Assembly: GCF_020523825.1 (NCBI RefSeq)
Contig: NZ_JAJALK010000029.1
Span: forward strand, 1 to 45,691
DNA from: Methylobacterium brachiatum
Lineage (GTDB): Bacteria > Pseudomonadota > Alphaproteobacteria > Rhizobiales > Beijerinckiaceae
Direction: 5' to 3'
Length of the DNA: 45,691 nucleotides
Shown: positions 1 to 7,102 of the stretch, one piece after another
How positions within the stretch are numbered: position 1 is the stretch's first letter
Layout of the letters: each line of letters opens with the position of its first letter
The notes under the pieces: model-generated
Seen by the model: only the letters and a program-made list of their open reading frames with translations
Databases searched by the model: none
What the model was told of the DNA's origin: nothing
Program-made: the position numbers and the translations under genes

Positions 1-70
1 CGCAAGCACACTGACAGGTCCGATGTTCTTGCTCTGTCCGCTTAGCGTGGTTTTGTGCCCGTCCTATGTC

Positions 71-104
71 GGCCCCCCCCTTTGACCGGCTCGCAGGGGG
101 GGCC
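71..104. repeat. GC-rich inverted repeat (9-bp arms)
   Basis: The arms GGCCCCCCC (71-79) and GGGGGGGCC (96-104) are perfect complements around a 16-base loop. There is no T-tract on either side, so it is not a classical intrinsic terminator, although it lies downstream of the minus-strand operon that ends at 250. Its role is unknown. Confidence 0.5.
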
Positions 105-144
105 TAAGCCATTGGTCTGCCGATCGCCGGATCGCGCGAAAGGG

Positions 145-174
145 TCGGTGCAAAACTCAAGAGTTTTGCACCGA
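145..174. repeat. Perfect 14-bp inverted repeat with 2-nt loop
   Basis: The arm TCGGTGCAAAACTC (145-158) is followed by AA and its exact complement GAGTTTTGCACCGA (161-174). It lies just downstream of the TIR/caspase operon. It could be a bidirectional terminator stem, a recombinase site or the end of a mobile element. No second copy was noticed in the window. Confidence 0.75.
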
Positions 175-249
175 ACGGCCGGCCGCTGAAATCATCAGAT
201 TTTTTGTTGCACATACCCGGTGCACATCGAGCCTACCCCAGGCAGCAGC

Positions 250-510
250 TTAAACCGATCCGTGCTTGTCGTCGCCCGAAGTATTGGTCCAGACGATCAG
301 CCGCCATAGAACCGGGCCTGCCTGCGGATGCTGGTGATGATTTTGAGGTGGAAATGGGTCGCCGTGGTTACACGTCGTTTCTTTGCCGCAATTCTTACAG
401 CGGTAGATGCCGGAGACCGACACCCTTTCACCAGGTTTATGATCGGTACTCCATACTGCTTCTGCTCCATTGGCCTGAACGAGGTTCCTGATATCTTTAT
501 ACCAAGCCAT
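250..510 (-). CDS. Small zinc-ribbon-like protein, last gene of TIR/caspase operon
   Basis: This 86-residue protein has C38-x2-C41 and C47-x-H49, followed by a conserved-looking tail of PPQNHHQH (residues 54-61). The spacing of Cys and His suggests one bound zinc. The GEr-SGiYRC-CG pattern resembles small YjzC-like zinc-ribbon proteins of unknown function. It begins 23 bases after the RyR-like gene, with GGAG upstream of the ATG at 510, so it is probably the fourth gene of the operon. Its role in the module is unknown. It could be a structural or nucleic-acid-binding accessory, but nothing in the sequence settles this. Confidence 0.7.
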   Translation of the reverse strand: MAWYKDIRNLVQANGAEAVWSTDHKPGERVSVSGIYRCKNCGKETTCNHGDPFPPQNHHQHPQAGPVLWRLIVWTNTSGDDKHGSV

Positions 511-533
511 CCGCCAGTACTCCGAGGTATTAT

Positions 534-812
534 CTAGATATTCTGCTTCAACACGGCCGCAATAATTGGCAAGTATTTTTGGACTTGCTCGCGATCGCTG
601 TCCTTTTCTTTTTCAGACAGTTCGGCGAAGCTCTTGTTCATCTGGCTATTCCATTGCCGAACAAGTTCAGATGGAATGACCAGTGAGCCATCTGGCTGGG
701 CCTGCGCCTTGCCATGCATGTAACGCTGCCAATGTGACCATCGATCATGCTCGATCGATGACAACTTATCGACCATGCCGGCAAGGACAGCATCAATTTT
801 GGTAGCATCCAT
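534..812 (-). CDS. RyR-domain-like small protein
   Basis: This 92-residue acidic/aromatic protein has IEHDRWSHWQRY near residues 20-31 and FAELSEKEKDSDREQV near residues 62-77. The combination of an H-x-R-W helix and an ELSExEKxxDR helix is typical of short RyR-like domains. These occur in phages and bacterial conflict systems, where they are proposed to bind ligands (family knowledge). The gene starts 8 bases after the caspase-like gene ends, which implies translational coupling. I infer a sensor or regulator role beside the TIR and protease, but no catalytic motif is visible. Confidence 0.7.
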   Translation of the reverse strand: MDATKIDAVLAGMVDKLSSIEHDRWSHWQRYMHGKAQAQPDGSLVIPSELVRQWNSQMNKSFAELSEKEKDSDREQVQKYLPIIAAVLKQNI

Positions 813-820
813 GGTTTTTC

Positions 821-1804
821 TTATATCAGGTTACCGGCCACGAGGTCGCGATAATGTTCGCCTAGTACGGTCAGCTTGCAGGATCTACTGCCCATCGCGG
901 CGTGCCACATATGCGGAGCATCGACAGGCCGAAGGAGATTGACCCTGGCATATTGCTGAAGGATGGCGAACACCTTAGTGTTGGCCTCGTCAGGCGGCGG
1001 AACGGTCGGGTTGGCCTTCTCCTCGGCCGACCTTTCCGGCTCAAACGATGGATCGAGCGGGAACACATAGCCCGGTTGAGGAAAAAGCTGGGCGATTGCC
1101 TTCAGGGACTCAAGCGGGATGGGGGCGGCCGCTTTGCGCAGCGAAACGAAGCCCTGAACATTAGTCTTGAACACCGGGCGCTGCTTCCACGGGCCAAGCG
1201 ACTGATCGACATGCGCGTAAACGCTGCCGGGCGTCACCTCGCCCATGAGGTTCGCGGCCGCGCCTTCAAGAGCGTCCACCAGCAAAGTTGTGAACACCCC
1301 TGCCCCGCCGGTCTCAGCCGCATACTGATCGGCCGTGGAGGCCGTCAAAATCGTCATCCCGTCGCCGATTTCGGCCAGGCTATTGTCCGTCGGATTGTCG
1401 CCTGCCACACCGCTGTGACAGCTATCAAGAATGATAATCTTGTTTTTCGCCTTCGATCGCTTGGCGATATTCATAACTTCGGACAGAGCTAACCCATCAT
1501 CACCGTTGCGGCAGTCAGCCGCGCAAAGAAAACCGCCCGTATCCTCGATGTAACCGTGGCCAGCGAAGTAGAACAAAGCGATGTCCGGTCGGTCGGCGTA
1601 CAATTCCCGGACGGCGCTTTTGAGTTTGTCCTTGGTGACGATCTCGCTCACTGTGCCTTCGATCAGGCGCGGTGTCACGAAATTGGTGGTGCCGTCGTCG
1701 TTGCGTTCCAGCACATCGCGCACAGCCTTTGCGTCATTGACGCAACCAGCGAGCGAGCTGATATGGCTGTAATGGTCGATGCCGACGATAAGGGCGCGCC
1801 GCAT
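821..1804 (-). CDS. Caspase-like cysteine protease (peptidase C14 family)
   Basis: The 327-residue protein opens with the family start RRALIVGIDHY and has the catalytic His in FAGHGY (H83) and the catalytic Cys in ILDSCHSG (C129), so the His-Cys dyad is intact. The protease domain covers about residues 1-225. The remaining 100 residues form a C-terminal domain with a helical region (KVFAILQQYARVNLLRP) and a terminal LTxLGxHYxxL segment, which is common in bacterial caspase-like effectors and may carry the ligand- or partner-binding function. The gene sits 8 bases downstream of the TIR gene and 8 bases upstream of the RyR-like gene. A likely job is a protease switched on by a TIR-made signal during phage attack, but substrate and trigger are not visible. 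Confidence 0.9.
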   Translation of the reverse strand: MRRALIVGIDHYSHISSLAGCVNDAKAVRDVLERNDDGTTNFVTPRLIEGTVSEIVTKDKLKSAVRELYADRPDIALFYFAGHGYIEDTGGFLCAADCRNGDDGLALSEVMNIAKRSKAKNKIIILDSCHSGVAGDNPTDNSLAEIGDGMTILTASTADQYAAETGGAGVFTTLLVDALEGAAANLMGEVTPGSVYAHVDQSLGPWKQRPVFKTNVQGFVSLRKAAAPIPLESLKAIAQLFPQPGYVFPLDPSFEPERSAEEKANPTVPPPDEANTKVFAILQQYARVNLLRPVDAPHMWHAAMGSRSCKLTVLGEHYRDLVAGNLI

Positions 1805-1812
1805 AGCCCCTC

Positions 1813-2184
1813 CTACAGGCTATCGACAAAGGCATTGATGTTGGTATCACTCCATTCAACCGTCGTAACGTCGGCGATGGCCGTGCGGTCGTCTTTATAG
1901 GCCCAGATGCCTTTGATTTTTTTGCCTTCTTCCTTGGCGCACTCGATTTCCCATTTCTGGCCTGTCGAGTCCTTCGAATTTTTGCTGACCAGGACGATCA
2001 CGCCGTCTGAGCGTTTGATGCGCGTCCGAACTTTGTCCTTCCACCCTATATCGTAGGGTTCCTTGACGGACATATCGATAAATTCAAATGGCTGGTGCGG
2101 ATGCAGTGACTGACCTTTGAGAAAATCTCGCTGGCGCTCGTCCTCGATTGCAAATGCGATAAACACGATTTTTTTATCTGCCAT
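1813..2184 (-). CDS. TIR-like domain protein (DUF1863/MTH538 type)
   Basis: This single-domain protein of 123 residues has the flavodoxin-like start KIVFIAFAIEDE, a middle strand GVIVLVSKNS (61-70) and the helix KWEIECAKEEGK (77-88). E79 in WEI is the candidate NAD-cleaving glutamate, by analogy with ThsB-like TIRs. The length matches a bare TIR domain without a receptor. AGGGAGG lies upstream of the ATG at 2184. As first gene of an operon with a caspase-like protease, it fits the TIR-to-caspase signalling arrangement reported for a Thoeris class; I recall that from the literature and cannot verify it here. Substrate and product are inference. Confidence 0.85.
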   Translation of the reverse strand: MADKKIVFIAFAIEDERQRDFLKGQSLHPHQPFEFIDMSVKEPYDIGWKDKVRTRIKRSDGVIVLVSKNSKDSTGQKWEIECAKEEGKKIKGIWAYKDDRTAIADVTTVEWSDTNINAFVDSL

Positions 2185-2275
2185 TCTGTCCTCCCTGCGG
2201 CTTGATGCCGGAAGGTAGGATGCGGCCCCCTAAAATCAACCTCTGATAGGAGAACAAACCGAGCCGGCTGTGATC

Positions 2276-2826
2276 TCAGGTCTTGGCGTTCAGGTGCCGC
2301 CGGAGGGTGGCGGGATCAATGCCGACCATACGGGCGACCTCGGCTCTGCCCTTGCCGTCATCAAGCAGCCGCAACGCAAGCTCGCGTTTCTCCGGGGTGA
2401 GAGCGGCCGGTCGCCCCGCCCGCTTGCCGCGCCGCCTAGCGGCTGTCGGCCCCGCCTTGGTCCGCTCGGAGATTAGGTCCCGTTCGAGCTGCGCCAGCAC
2501 GCTCATGATGCCGAACAGCGCCTTGCCGGCGGCAGTGCGGGTATCCATGCCGTCCGATCGAGCGGAACTCGACGCCGCGTGTGTGCAGCTCGTCCAGGAG
2601 CAGGGCGAGACCGACCGTGGTGCGGCCGAGGCGGTCGATGCGCTAGACGGTCAGTATGTCGCCGGGCCGCAGCGCCGCGAGGGCGGCCGTCAGTCCCGGC
2701 CGCTTCATGGCGGTGCTAGAGATGTCCTTTCCTCGTGGATCGCCTCGCAGCCATCCGCGCGTAGCGCGTCGTGCTGTAGGGCGAGGGTCTGTTCATCCGC
2801 GGAGACACGGGCATAGCCGAGCTTCA
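2276..2826 (-). pseudogene. Decayed serine resolvase/invertase
   Basis: The start is readable from 2826 (MKLGYARVSADEQTLALQHD), then a frameshift follows near 2715 (HEERTS-LAPP). The middle part GDILTV is followed by an in-frame TAG where Trp is expected before RIDRLGR. A second frameshift follows RSI. The last 90 residues (2276-2548) are open and contain the recombinase helix ALFGIMSVLAQLERDLI and a Hin-like helix-turn-helix. With three lesions it cannot make a whole enzyme, although the C-terminal DNA-binding part might be translated. It marks an old recombination boundary next to the TIR/caspase operon. Confidence 0.85.
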
Positions 2827-3114
2827 TGCGAGGGCGCTTTCCCAATCCTGCCGGCCGTGCAGGACGCGGACGATCAGGATGCTCGGCCCGTCCTCGACAT
2901 AGACGATCATATGCGCCCGATAAGGATGGAGCCGGACCGGCGGCCTCAGCTCGCAGCGCTCCCGTGCCATCAGGGGATTGTCGGCTAGGATCTGGAAGGC
3001 GGCAAACAGCCCGTCCTGATAGCGCTCGGCCTGGCCCACACCGAAGCGGACCGCGCCTTCCACGTAGGCATAGGCTATGTCGTCATCCGCCTGCGGTGAG
3101 GTGCGGAAGATCAT
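2824..3114 (-). CDS. parE: ParE/RelE-family toxin
   Basis: This 96-residue protein has the ParE pattern: an N-terminal FRTSPQADDDIAYAY helix, RFGVGQAERYQDGL, then LRPPVRLHPYRAHMIVYVED and a C-terminal strand IRVLHGRQDWESAL. ParE toxins poison DNA gyrase; RelE relatives cut mRNA. Its ATG overlaps the stop codon of the upstream antitoxin gene (ATGA), the usual arrangement for coupled translation. It probably helps stabilise the replicon. Its 3' end touches the start of the resolvase pseudogene. Confidence 0.92.
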   Translation of the reverse strand: MIFRTSPQADDDIAYAYVEGAVRFGVGQAERYQDGLFAAFQILADNPLMARERCELRPPVRLHPYRAHMIVYVEDGPSILIVRVLHGRQDWESALA

Positions 3115-3362
3115 TTGGCCTGCACGGCCGCCAGCCGATCGCGGCCGAGCTGACGAATTTCATCTGGGGTTCGGGTACTAATGCCGCTCGCCAGTCCTTC
3201 ATCGACCAGCCGTTGCAGTTCGGCGATTTTGGCCAATCGGTCCTGATCGCGGCGGATCAGGTCGCGCACATAGTCGCTCGCATTCGCATAGCGGCCGGTG
3301 CCGGCCTGGGCCTCGACCCAATCCTTCATCGGATCAGGGAGCGATACGTTCATAGTCGCCAT
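3111..3362 (-). CDS. parD: ParD-family antitoxin
   Basis: It has a ribbon-helix-helix start (MNVSLPDPMKDWVEAQ) followed by YANASDYVRDLIRRDQ, which is the signature of ParD/CopG antitoxins. The C-terminal half would wrap the toxin. I chose the ATG at 3362 because AGGAGG lies about 9 bases upstream; a GTG at 3371 is in frame but has a worse context. The sequence just before the start, GTAGGAGGTGCCTAC, is an inverted repeat and could be the autoregulatory operator of the pair. Confidence 0.92.
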   Translation of the reverse strand: MATMNVSLPDPMKDWVEAQAGTGRYANASDYVRDLIRRDQDRLAKIAELQRLVDEGLASGISTRTPDEIRQLGRDRLAAVQAK

Positions 3363-3706
3363 AGTAGGCACCTCCTACCACCTATCATGGCAAGGATTGG
3401 CAAACTCCGTCAAAAGATGTCTGCAATTTTACGCTCACGTTTTCGCGCGACCCGGCCTTAATCAGCGCAAGGGGTTAGCCGCTCTACGAAAAGCCGCGCA
3501 AAAACGGACCTTTTTAAGCAGGAGCGCGACTACACCCCTCTGCTGCGGCCACTCGCAAAATGCCCTTATGCGCGTGACGACGAAGCAGCTTGGCTTGGCC
3601 TTTCACACCTTGACTGTGCCTGGTGTGGGAGGCACTCTGGGGCTTCCTGGCAGCTGTCTGGTTTCTTTTGGCTTCCTATTCGGTGCCCGATAGGCTTTTG
3701 AGAAGG
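3363..3706. other. Intergenic, no gene seen
   Basis: This stretch lies between the ParDE and ParA loci. I see no supportable gene. One AGCTGTC word (3652-3658) matches the core of the repeats in front of parA, but it is isolated. Confidence 0.5.
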
Positions 3707-4075
3707 TCATCCCCTTTTGTGGGCGGCCTCGTAGGCTTCAAGCGCTCTTTCCAGCAGCTCGCCAAGCACCAAGTGGTGTTCGTCGGCTAGGCGGGTGAAG
3801 CGCTGGGCGGTCTCTTCCGTCACCTTGAGGCTGAGCTGTTTGTTGCGGCCGGTGCGGTAGCGGCGCTGTTCGACCTTGGCCAATGCCGGCTTCGCCTTCT
3901 CGCGCGGGGCGGACTCGCGGCTGGGGAAGCCTTCCGCTTCGGAGACGGCACGAATTGCCTCGACTGGCGGCTTCGGCTGCTGGGCGGCGCGTGGCGTGGG
4001 CTTGAAGTCGTCCAGTCCACCGAGGTCGAGCTTCCCGAGCGGATCGGTGCGTTCAGGCTTGGGCTGGCCGGGCAT
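3707..4075 (-). CDS. Small partition/stability partner of ParA (RHH-like C-terminus)
   Basis: This protein of 122 residues has a Pro-rich, charged, probably disordered N-terminal half and a C-terminal segment (about residues 75-115, KQLSLKVTEETAQRFTRLAD) with the look of a ribbon-helix-helix DNA-binding domain. Its ATG overlaps the ParA stop codon (TGATG), so the two are translated together. In ParA/ParG-type or StbC-type loci such a small protein binds the centromere and stimulates the ATPase; that role is inferred from position. The longer open frame in front is the shadow of parA. Confidence 0.75.
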   Translation of the reverse strand: MPGQPKPERTDPLGKLDLGGLDDFKPTPRAAQQPKPPVEAIRAVSEAEGFPSRESAPREKAKPALAKVEQRRYRTGRNKQLSLKVTEETAQRFTRLADEHHLVLGELLERALEAYEAAHKRG

Positions 4076-4764
4076 CACGCAACCTCCTTGGCCTGCTCGC
4101 GCTTGTCGCGCAGGCGCTGCACAATCTCCGCGGCGTACTCGGCCGCGTTGTTGATCGCCACGGTCGTGTTGGCGACCCCCTTCCCTGCCAGGCCCTGCAG
4201 CGTGCCACCATAGGAGAACATGGCGCGGTAGGCCTCGCGGTCGCACAAGCGGGTTTTCAGGACCGGGATCGCGCGCTCGTCGAAGCTCTGCAAGATGTGC
4301 TTGAGGGTGTGGGGCATAATCGCGGGATTCGTCCGCGTGATCAGCACCGTGTAGGGAATGGCCCTCCCCCCGCGCTTCTCCGTGCGCTTGATGAGCCCGA
4401 TCTGACGGGCAGCCTGCGAGGCGTCGAACTGCGAGCCCTGCACGGGGATCACAACTAGGTCGGACATCGAGATTGCGTGGCTGACCATGAGGCTCGCCAA
4501 GCCCTCCAAATCCACGATCACGAAGGCGGTCATGCTGGCCGCCTCCTCGATCTTGTCCATGATCGTCTCTTCCGTCGCGCCGCCTACGACCTGAAGGGTG
4601 GCGGGCAGGCCCGGAAGCTGCGCCCATTCTTGGACGAACTGATTGGGGTCGGCGTCGATGATAGTAACGGTCGCTCCCTGCTCCGCCAGCATGCTGGCGA
4701 GGATGCAGGCAGCTGTGGTTTTGCCGGCACCGCCCTTAGGCGATGAGAACGTGATGACAGGCAT
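4075..4764 (-). CDS. parA: ParA-family partition ATPase
   Basis: It begins MPVITFSSPKGGAGKTT, a deviant Walker A motif (KGGAGKTT) of ParA/MinD ATPases, followed by TVTIIDADPNQ and FVIVDLEG as the further nucleotide-site motifs. The length of about 229 residues indicates a short ParA without an N-terminal DNA-binding domain (type Ib-like). Such ATPases move plasmid copies along the nucleoid. I chose the ATG at 4764, preceded by GAGG; a GTG at 4770 is also in frame. The repeat cluster at 4777-5038 directly upstream is the likely operator and centromere. Confidence 0.92.
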   Translation of the reverse strand: MPVITFSSPKGGAGKTTAACILASMLAEQGATVTIIDADPNQFVQEWAQLPGLPATLQVVGGATEETIMDKIEEAASMTAFVIVDLEGLASLMVSHAISMSDLVVIPVQGSQFDASQAARQIGLIKRTEKRGGRAIPYTVLITRTNPAIMPHTLKHILQSFDERAIPVLKTRLCDREAYRAMFSYGGTLQGLAGKGVANTTVAINNAAEYAAEIVQRLRDKREQAKEVA

Positions 4765-4776
4765 AGACACCTCGTT

Positions 4777-5038
4777 GGAAGCTATCGGGCTCCGGGAAGC
4801 TGCCGGGCAGCCGTTTGGCGCCGGGAAGCTGTCGGAAAGCTATCCGGTTCCGGGAAGCTTTCAGCTCTGCGGTAAACGCCACGTTAACCCAGCGACATCC
4901 TGTTTAGAACCAGAAAGCTGTCAGATAGCCATTCTCTTTCGGAAAGCTGTCTGGATCCTGGCATATGTCTGACTGAACGCTGCTAAGTGCGCTCCCCGGT
5001 ATTCCTATGAGGGTATCAGACAGCTGTCAGACAGCTGA
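4777..5038. repeat. Iteron-like cluster (GRAAGCTRTC), candidate parS/operator or origin
   Basis: Nine related copies occur: GGAAGCTATC 4777, GGAAGCTGCC 4795, GGAAGCTGTC 4824, GAAAGCTATC 4835, GGAAGCTTTC 4853, GAAAGCTGTC 4913, GAAAGCTGTC 4942, GACAGCTGTC 5019 and AGACAGCTGA 5029. They directly precede parA, which fits binding sites for the small partition protein, replication iterons or both. The copy at 5019-5028 is a perfect palindrome. Confidence 0.8.
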
Positions 5039-5133
5039 TTGGTTTCCGCTAAATCCTAAAACCTTGGCCGTTTTGCTCTGCAAAGCGAACGAGGCTTATT
5101 CCCCGGCTCAACCGGACCGAATTTTCGGCCGAG

Positions 5134-5406
5134 ATGCTGCGCGCCACCCTCAAAGCCGTCGCGGCGGTCGCCGCCTGGCCACGTGCTCTCGCCTCGCCGG
5201 AGTGGCACACGCGCTACGTTCAGCGGATGAGGAGAGGTGTCGACCGGAATATGGGGTGGTTCAGGACGGCAGGAGAAAGGTCATCAGCCACCCGCAACGT
5301 TGACTTAGCCGTGCCGCCCGGTCGACATGGGCTGTCATGGCCGTGCTCGCCCAAGCGAGTCGTGAGCCAGCCATTCAGGAGAGCAATCGCCGCAGTAGGA
5401 CCCTGA
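5134..5406 (+). CDS. Possible small protein, unrecognised
   Basis: A 90-residue open frame begins MLRATLKAVAAVAAWPRALASP and continues WHTRYVQRMRRGVDRNMGWF, a basic amphipathic stretch. I do not recognise a family and the ribosome-binding site is weak. It is the only plausible gene between the par repeats and the next clear gene; it may equally be chance coding in GC-rich DNA. Confidence 0.25.
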   Translation: MLRATLKAVAAVAAWPRALASPEWHTRYVQRMRRGVDRNMGWFRTAGERSSATRNVDLAVPPGRHGLSWPCSPKRVVSQPFRRAIAAVGP

Positions 5407-5413
5407 AAAGCCA

Positions 5414-5443
5414 AAGGCCCCACCCCGGCAAGGGTGAGGCCTT
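5414..5443 (-). terminator. Hairpin, terminator-like on the minus strand
   Basis: The arms AAGGCC (5414-5419) and GGCCTT (5438-5443) enclose an inner ACCC/GGGT stem. Read on the minus strand, the stem is followed by TTTGGCTTTT. No minus-strand gene clearly ends here, so its client is unknown. Confidence 0.4.
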
Positions 5444-5616
5444 CGAAATCGAGATGGCCTGTGAGGCACAACAGCATCCCTCACAAGCCATAAAGCGCCC
5501 TCAGGCGTCAAGTCGGAACCCTGGTTCCGGCAACGATATCGGCTTGTCTTGAACGGAGCGCACAGCTTGCGCCACCGAACGTCCCCCTGTGGCCCTGTGG
5601 AAAAGGGCCGAGACAC

Positions 5617-6435
5617 GTGTTTGCCGATAAAATCCGCCGCGCGATCGAGGCGGCTGACCGAATCACCCTTCCGTCCGTGACGGCGCTGCTCTGGCGCGCT
5701 TACGGAGAGGGGAAGGTCACGGAGGCCGAGGCCGAAGCGCTGTCCGGGCTGATCGAGGCGCGCACCGATGCGCCAGCTGCCCGGCGGTACTCTCTGGCCG
5801 CGCCGGCAGCTTCCGACCCGAGCAATGGGCCGACAGCTCAGGAGCGCGCAAGATCCGCTAGGAGCTTCGTCGGCTCGCGCCCGCGCTCAGACACCTCGCT
5901 GGAGCGCCGCCGCCGCTGGGCCGCCTCCGGGCGGCTGCCGCCGGGGTTGGCGGCCCGATTCACGTTGGCCGAGCAAGCGGTGCTCGCCCTGGTGGCCACG
6001 GAAACCTCGAAGCGGGGCGATTGTCGGCTGGCCGTGGGACATCTCGCGGCGATCGCGGGCGTGGCCGAGACGACTGTGCGCAACGCCCTGCGCGAGGCCA
6101 AGAGACTCGGGCTCGTCACCGTCGAGGAGCGGCGGGTGACCGGCTTCAGGAACGACACCAACGTCGTGCGCATCGTCTCGCCCGAGTGGCAAGCTTGGAT
6201 GCGGCTGGCGCGCAAGCCCGTCCGGGAGATCCTCGGCGCCAAGGATAACCGCGCCGCACCGAGCGGCGGGGGAGGGTGCAAATCCGCGAAGCGCACGAAT
6301 ACTGGAGTTCTCATCCTGTCAGAATCGGGGACAACGGAACCATCGAAAGGCTGCCGGGAAGCAGCGGGCGACCTCGACCGATCAGACCGCACGCGAATCC
6401 GCGCGGGTCGTGGCACGGGCCGAGCCATGCGCTGA
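5617..6435 (+). CDS. Winged-helix/HTH protein, plasmid-type
   Basis: This 272-residue protein starts with GTG at 5617, after AAGGG. The central part (about residues 110-190) reads as a winged helix: LAEQAVLALVATETSKRG, LAVGHLAAIAGVAETTVRNA, LREAKRLGLVTVEER, the GntR/IclR-like order of helix-turn-helix plus wing. The C-terminal 70 residues are low-complexity and charged. Its place close to the partition locus and repeat cluster suggests a replication or copy-control protein, but no Rep motif is visible, so function is left open. Confidence 0.65.
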   Translation: MFADKIRRAIEAADRITLPSVTALLWRAYGEGKVTEAEAEALSGLIEARTDAPAARRYSLAAPAASDPSNGPTAQERARSARSFVGSRPRSDTSLERRRRWAASGRLPPGLAARFTLAEQAVLALVATETSKRGDCRLAVGHLAAIAGVAETTVRNALREAKRLGLVTVEERRVTGFRNDTNVVRIVSPEWQAWMRLARKPVREILGAKDNRAAPSGGGGCKSAKRTNTGVLILSESGTTEPSKGCREAAGDLDRSDRTRIRAGRGTGRAMR

Positions 6436-6610
6436 GGGTCTGAGCTCGTACGGTCTGACGAACGCCGCCCTCTGCTCAGGAGACGGCCCGGGCTTCTTCG
6501 GCCTCAAGCCCATCAGGCCCTCACCGACCGAATGCCATCCCCGCGCAGACCCCTGTGCGGACGGCCAGCCTCGCTCTACGGTCACGCTTCGACCCTGTAT
6601 CTCGATTCCC

Positions 6611-7039
6611 ATGCCGATCCGGCCCGAGCACCGCTTCTTCTACCCAATCGACTGGCCCCAGCTCTCGGCCGTGATCCGGTTCGGGCGCGCTCAGGGACGC
6701 TGCGAGGGCTGCGGGCGACCGCACGGGCGGACGGTGGTCCACCTCGGCGACGGCCGCTGGTGGGATGCGGGCGCGGCCTCCTGGCGCGACGGGCGCGGGC
6801 GGCGGGTGCGCGTCCGGCCCGGTGCTGTGGACGTCCTCGGGACCGTGCGCCGGACCCGAGTGGTGCTGGCCGCAGCCCATCGCGACCACGACACCGCCAA
6901 CAACGCCGACGCCAACCTCGCCGCCTTCTGCCAGCGCTGCCATATCATCCATGATCGACCCGAGCACCGCCGACGCCGGTGGACGACCCTGTTCCGCCGC
7001 AAGGCGCTCGGCGACCTGTTCCGCGGACCCTACGTCTGA
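6611..7039 (+). CDS. HNH-type endonuclease domain protein
   Basis: From the ATG at 6611 the product is 142 residues. It has a zinc knuckle C31-x2-C34 with C107-x2-C110, and the HNH core LAAAHRDHDTANN-ADANLAAFCQRCH (residues 87-111), with H90 as candidate catalytic His. Such stand-alone HNH proteins are common on plasmids and phages and nick or cut DNA; the target here is unknown. It lies downstream of the winged-helix gene on the same strand. An upstream in-frame start at 6410 is possible but overlaps the preceding gene. Confidence 0.8.
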   Translation: MPIRPEHRFFYPIDWPQLSAVIRFGRAQGRCEGCGRPHGRTVVHLGDGRWWDAGAASWRDGRGRRVRVRPGAVDVLGTVRRTRVVLAAAHRDHDTANNADANLAAFCQRCHIIHDRPEHRRRRWTTLFRRKALGDLFRGPYV

Positions 7040-7102
7040 GCGCAGGCGGCCTGGATCAGTGCGGTACGGATCCCCCTTGGCCGCGGGCCACGGGGATGGG
7101 GC

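Noticed and set aside
4075..4627. The 306-residue open frame starting inside parA
   Set aside because: Only its last 122 residues, from the ATG at 4075, look like a real protein; the earlier part is out of frame with ParA and has no family match.
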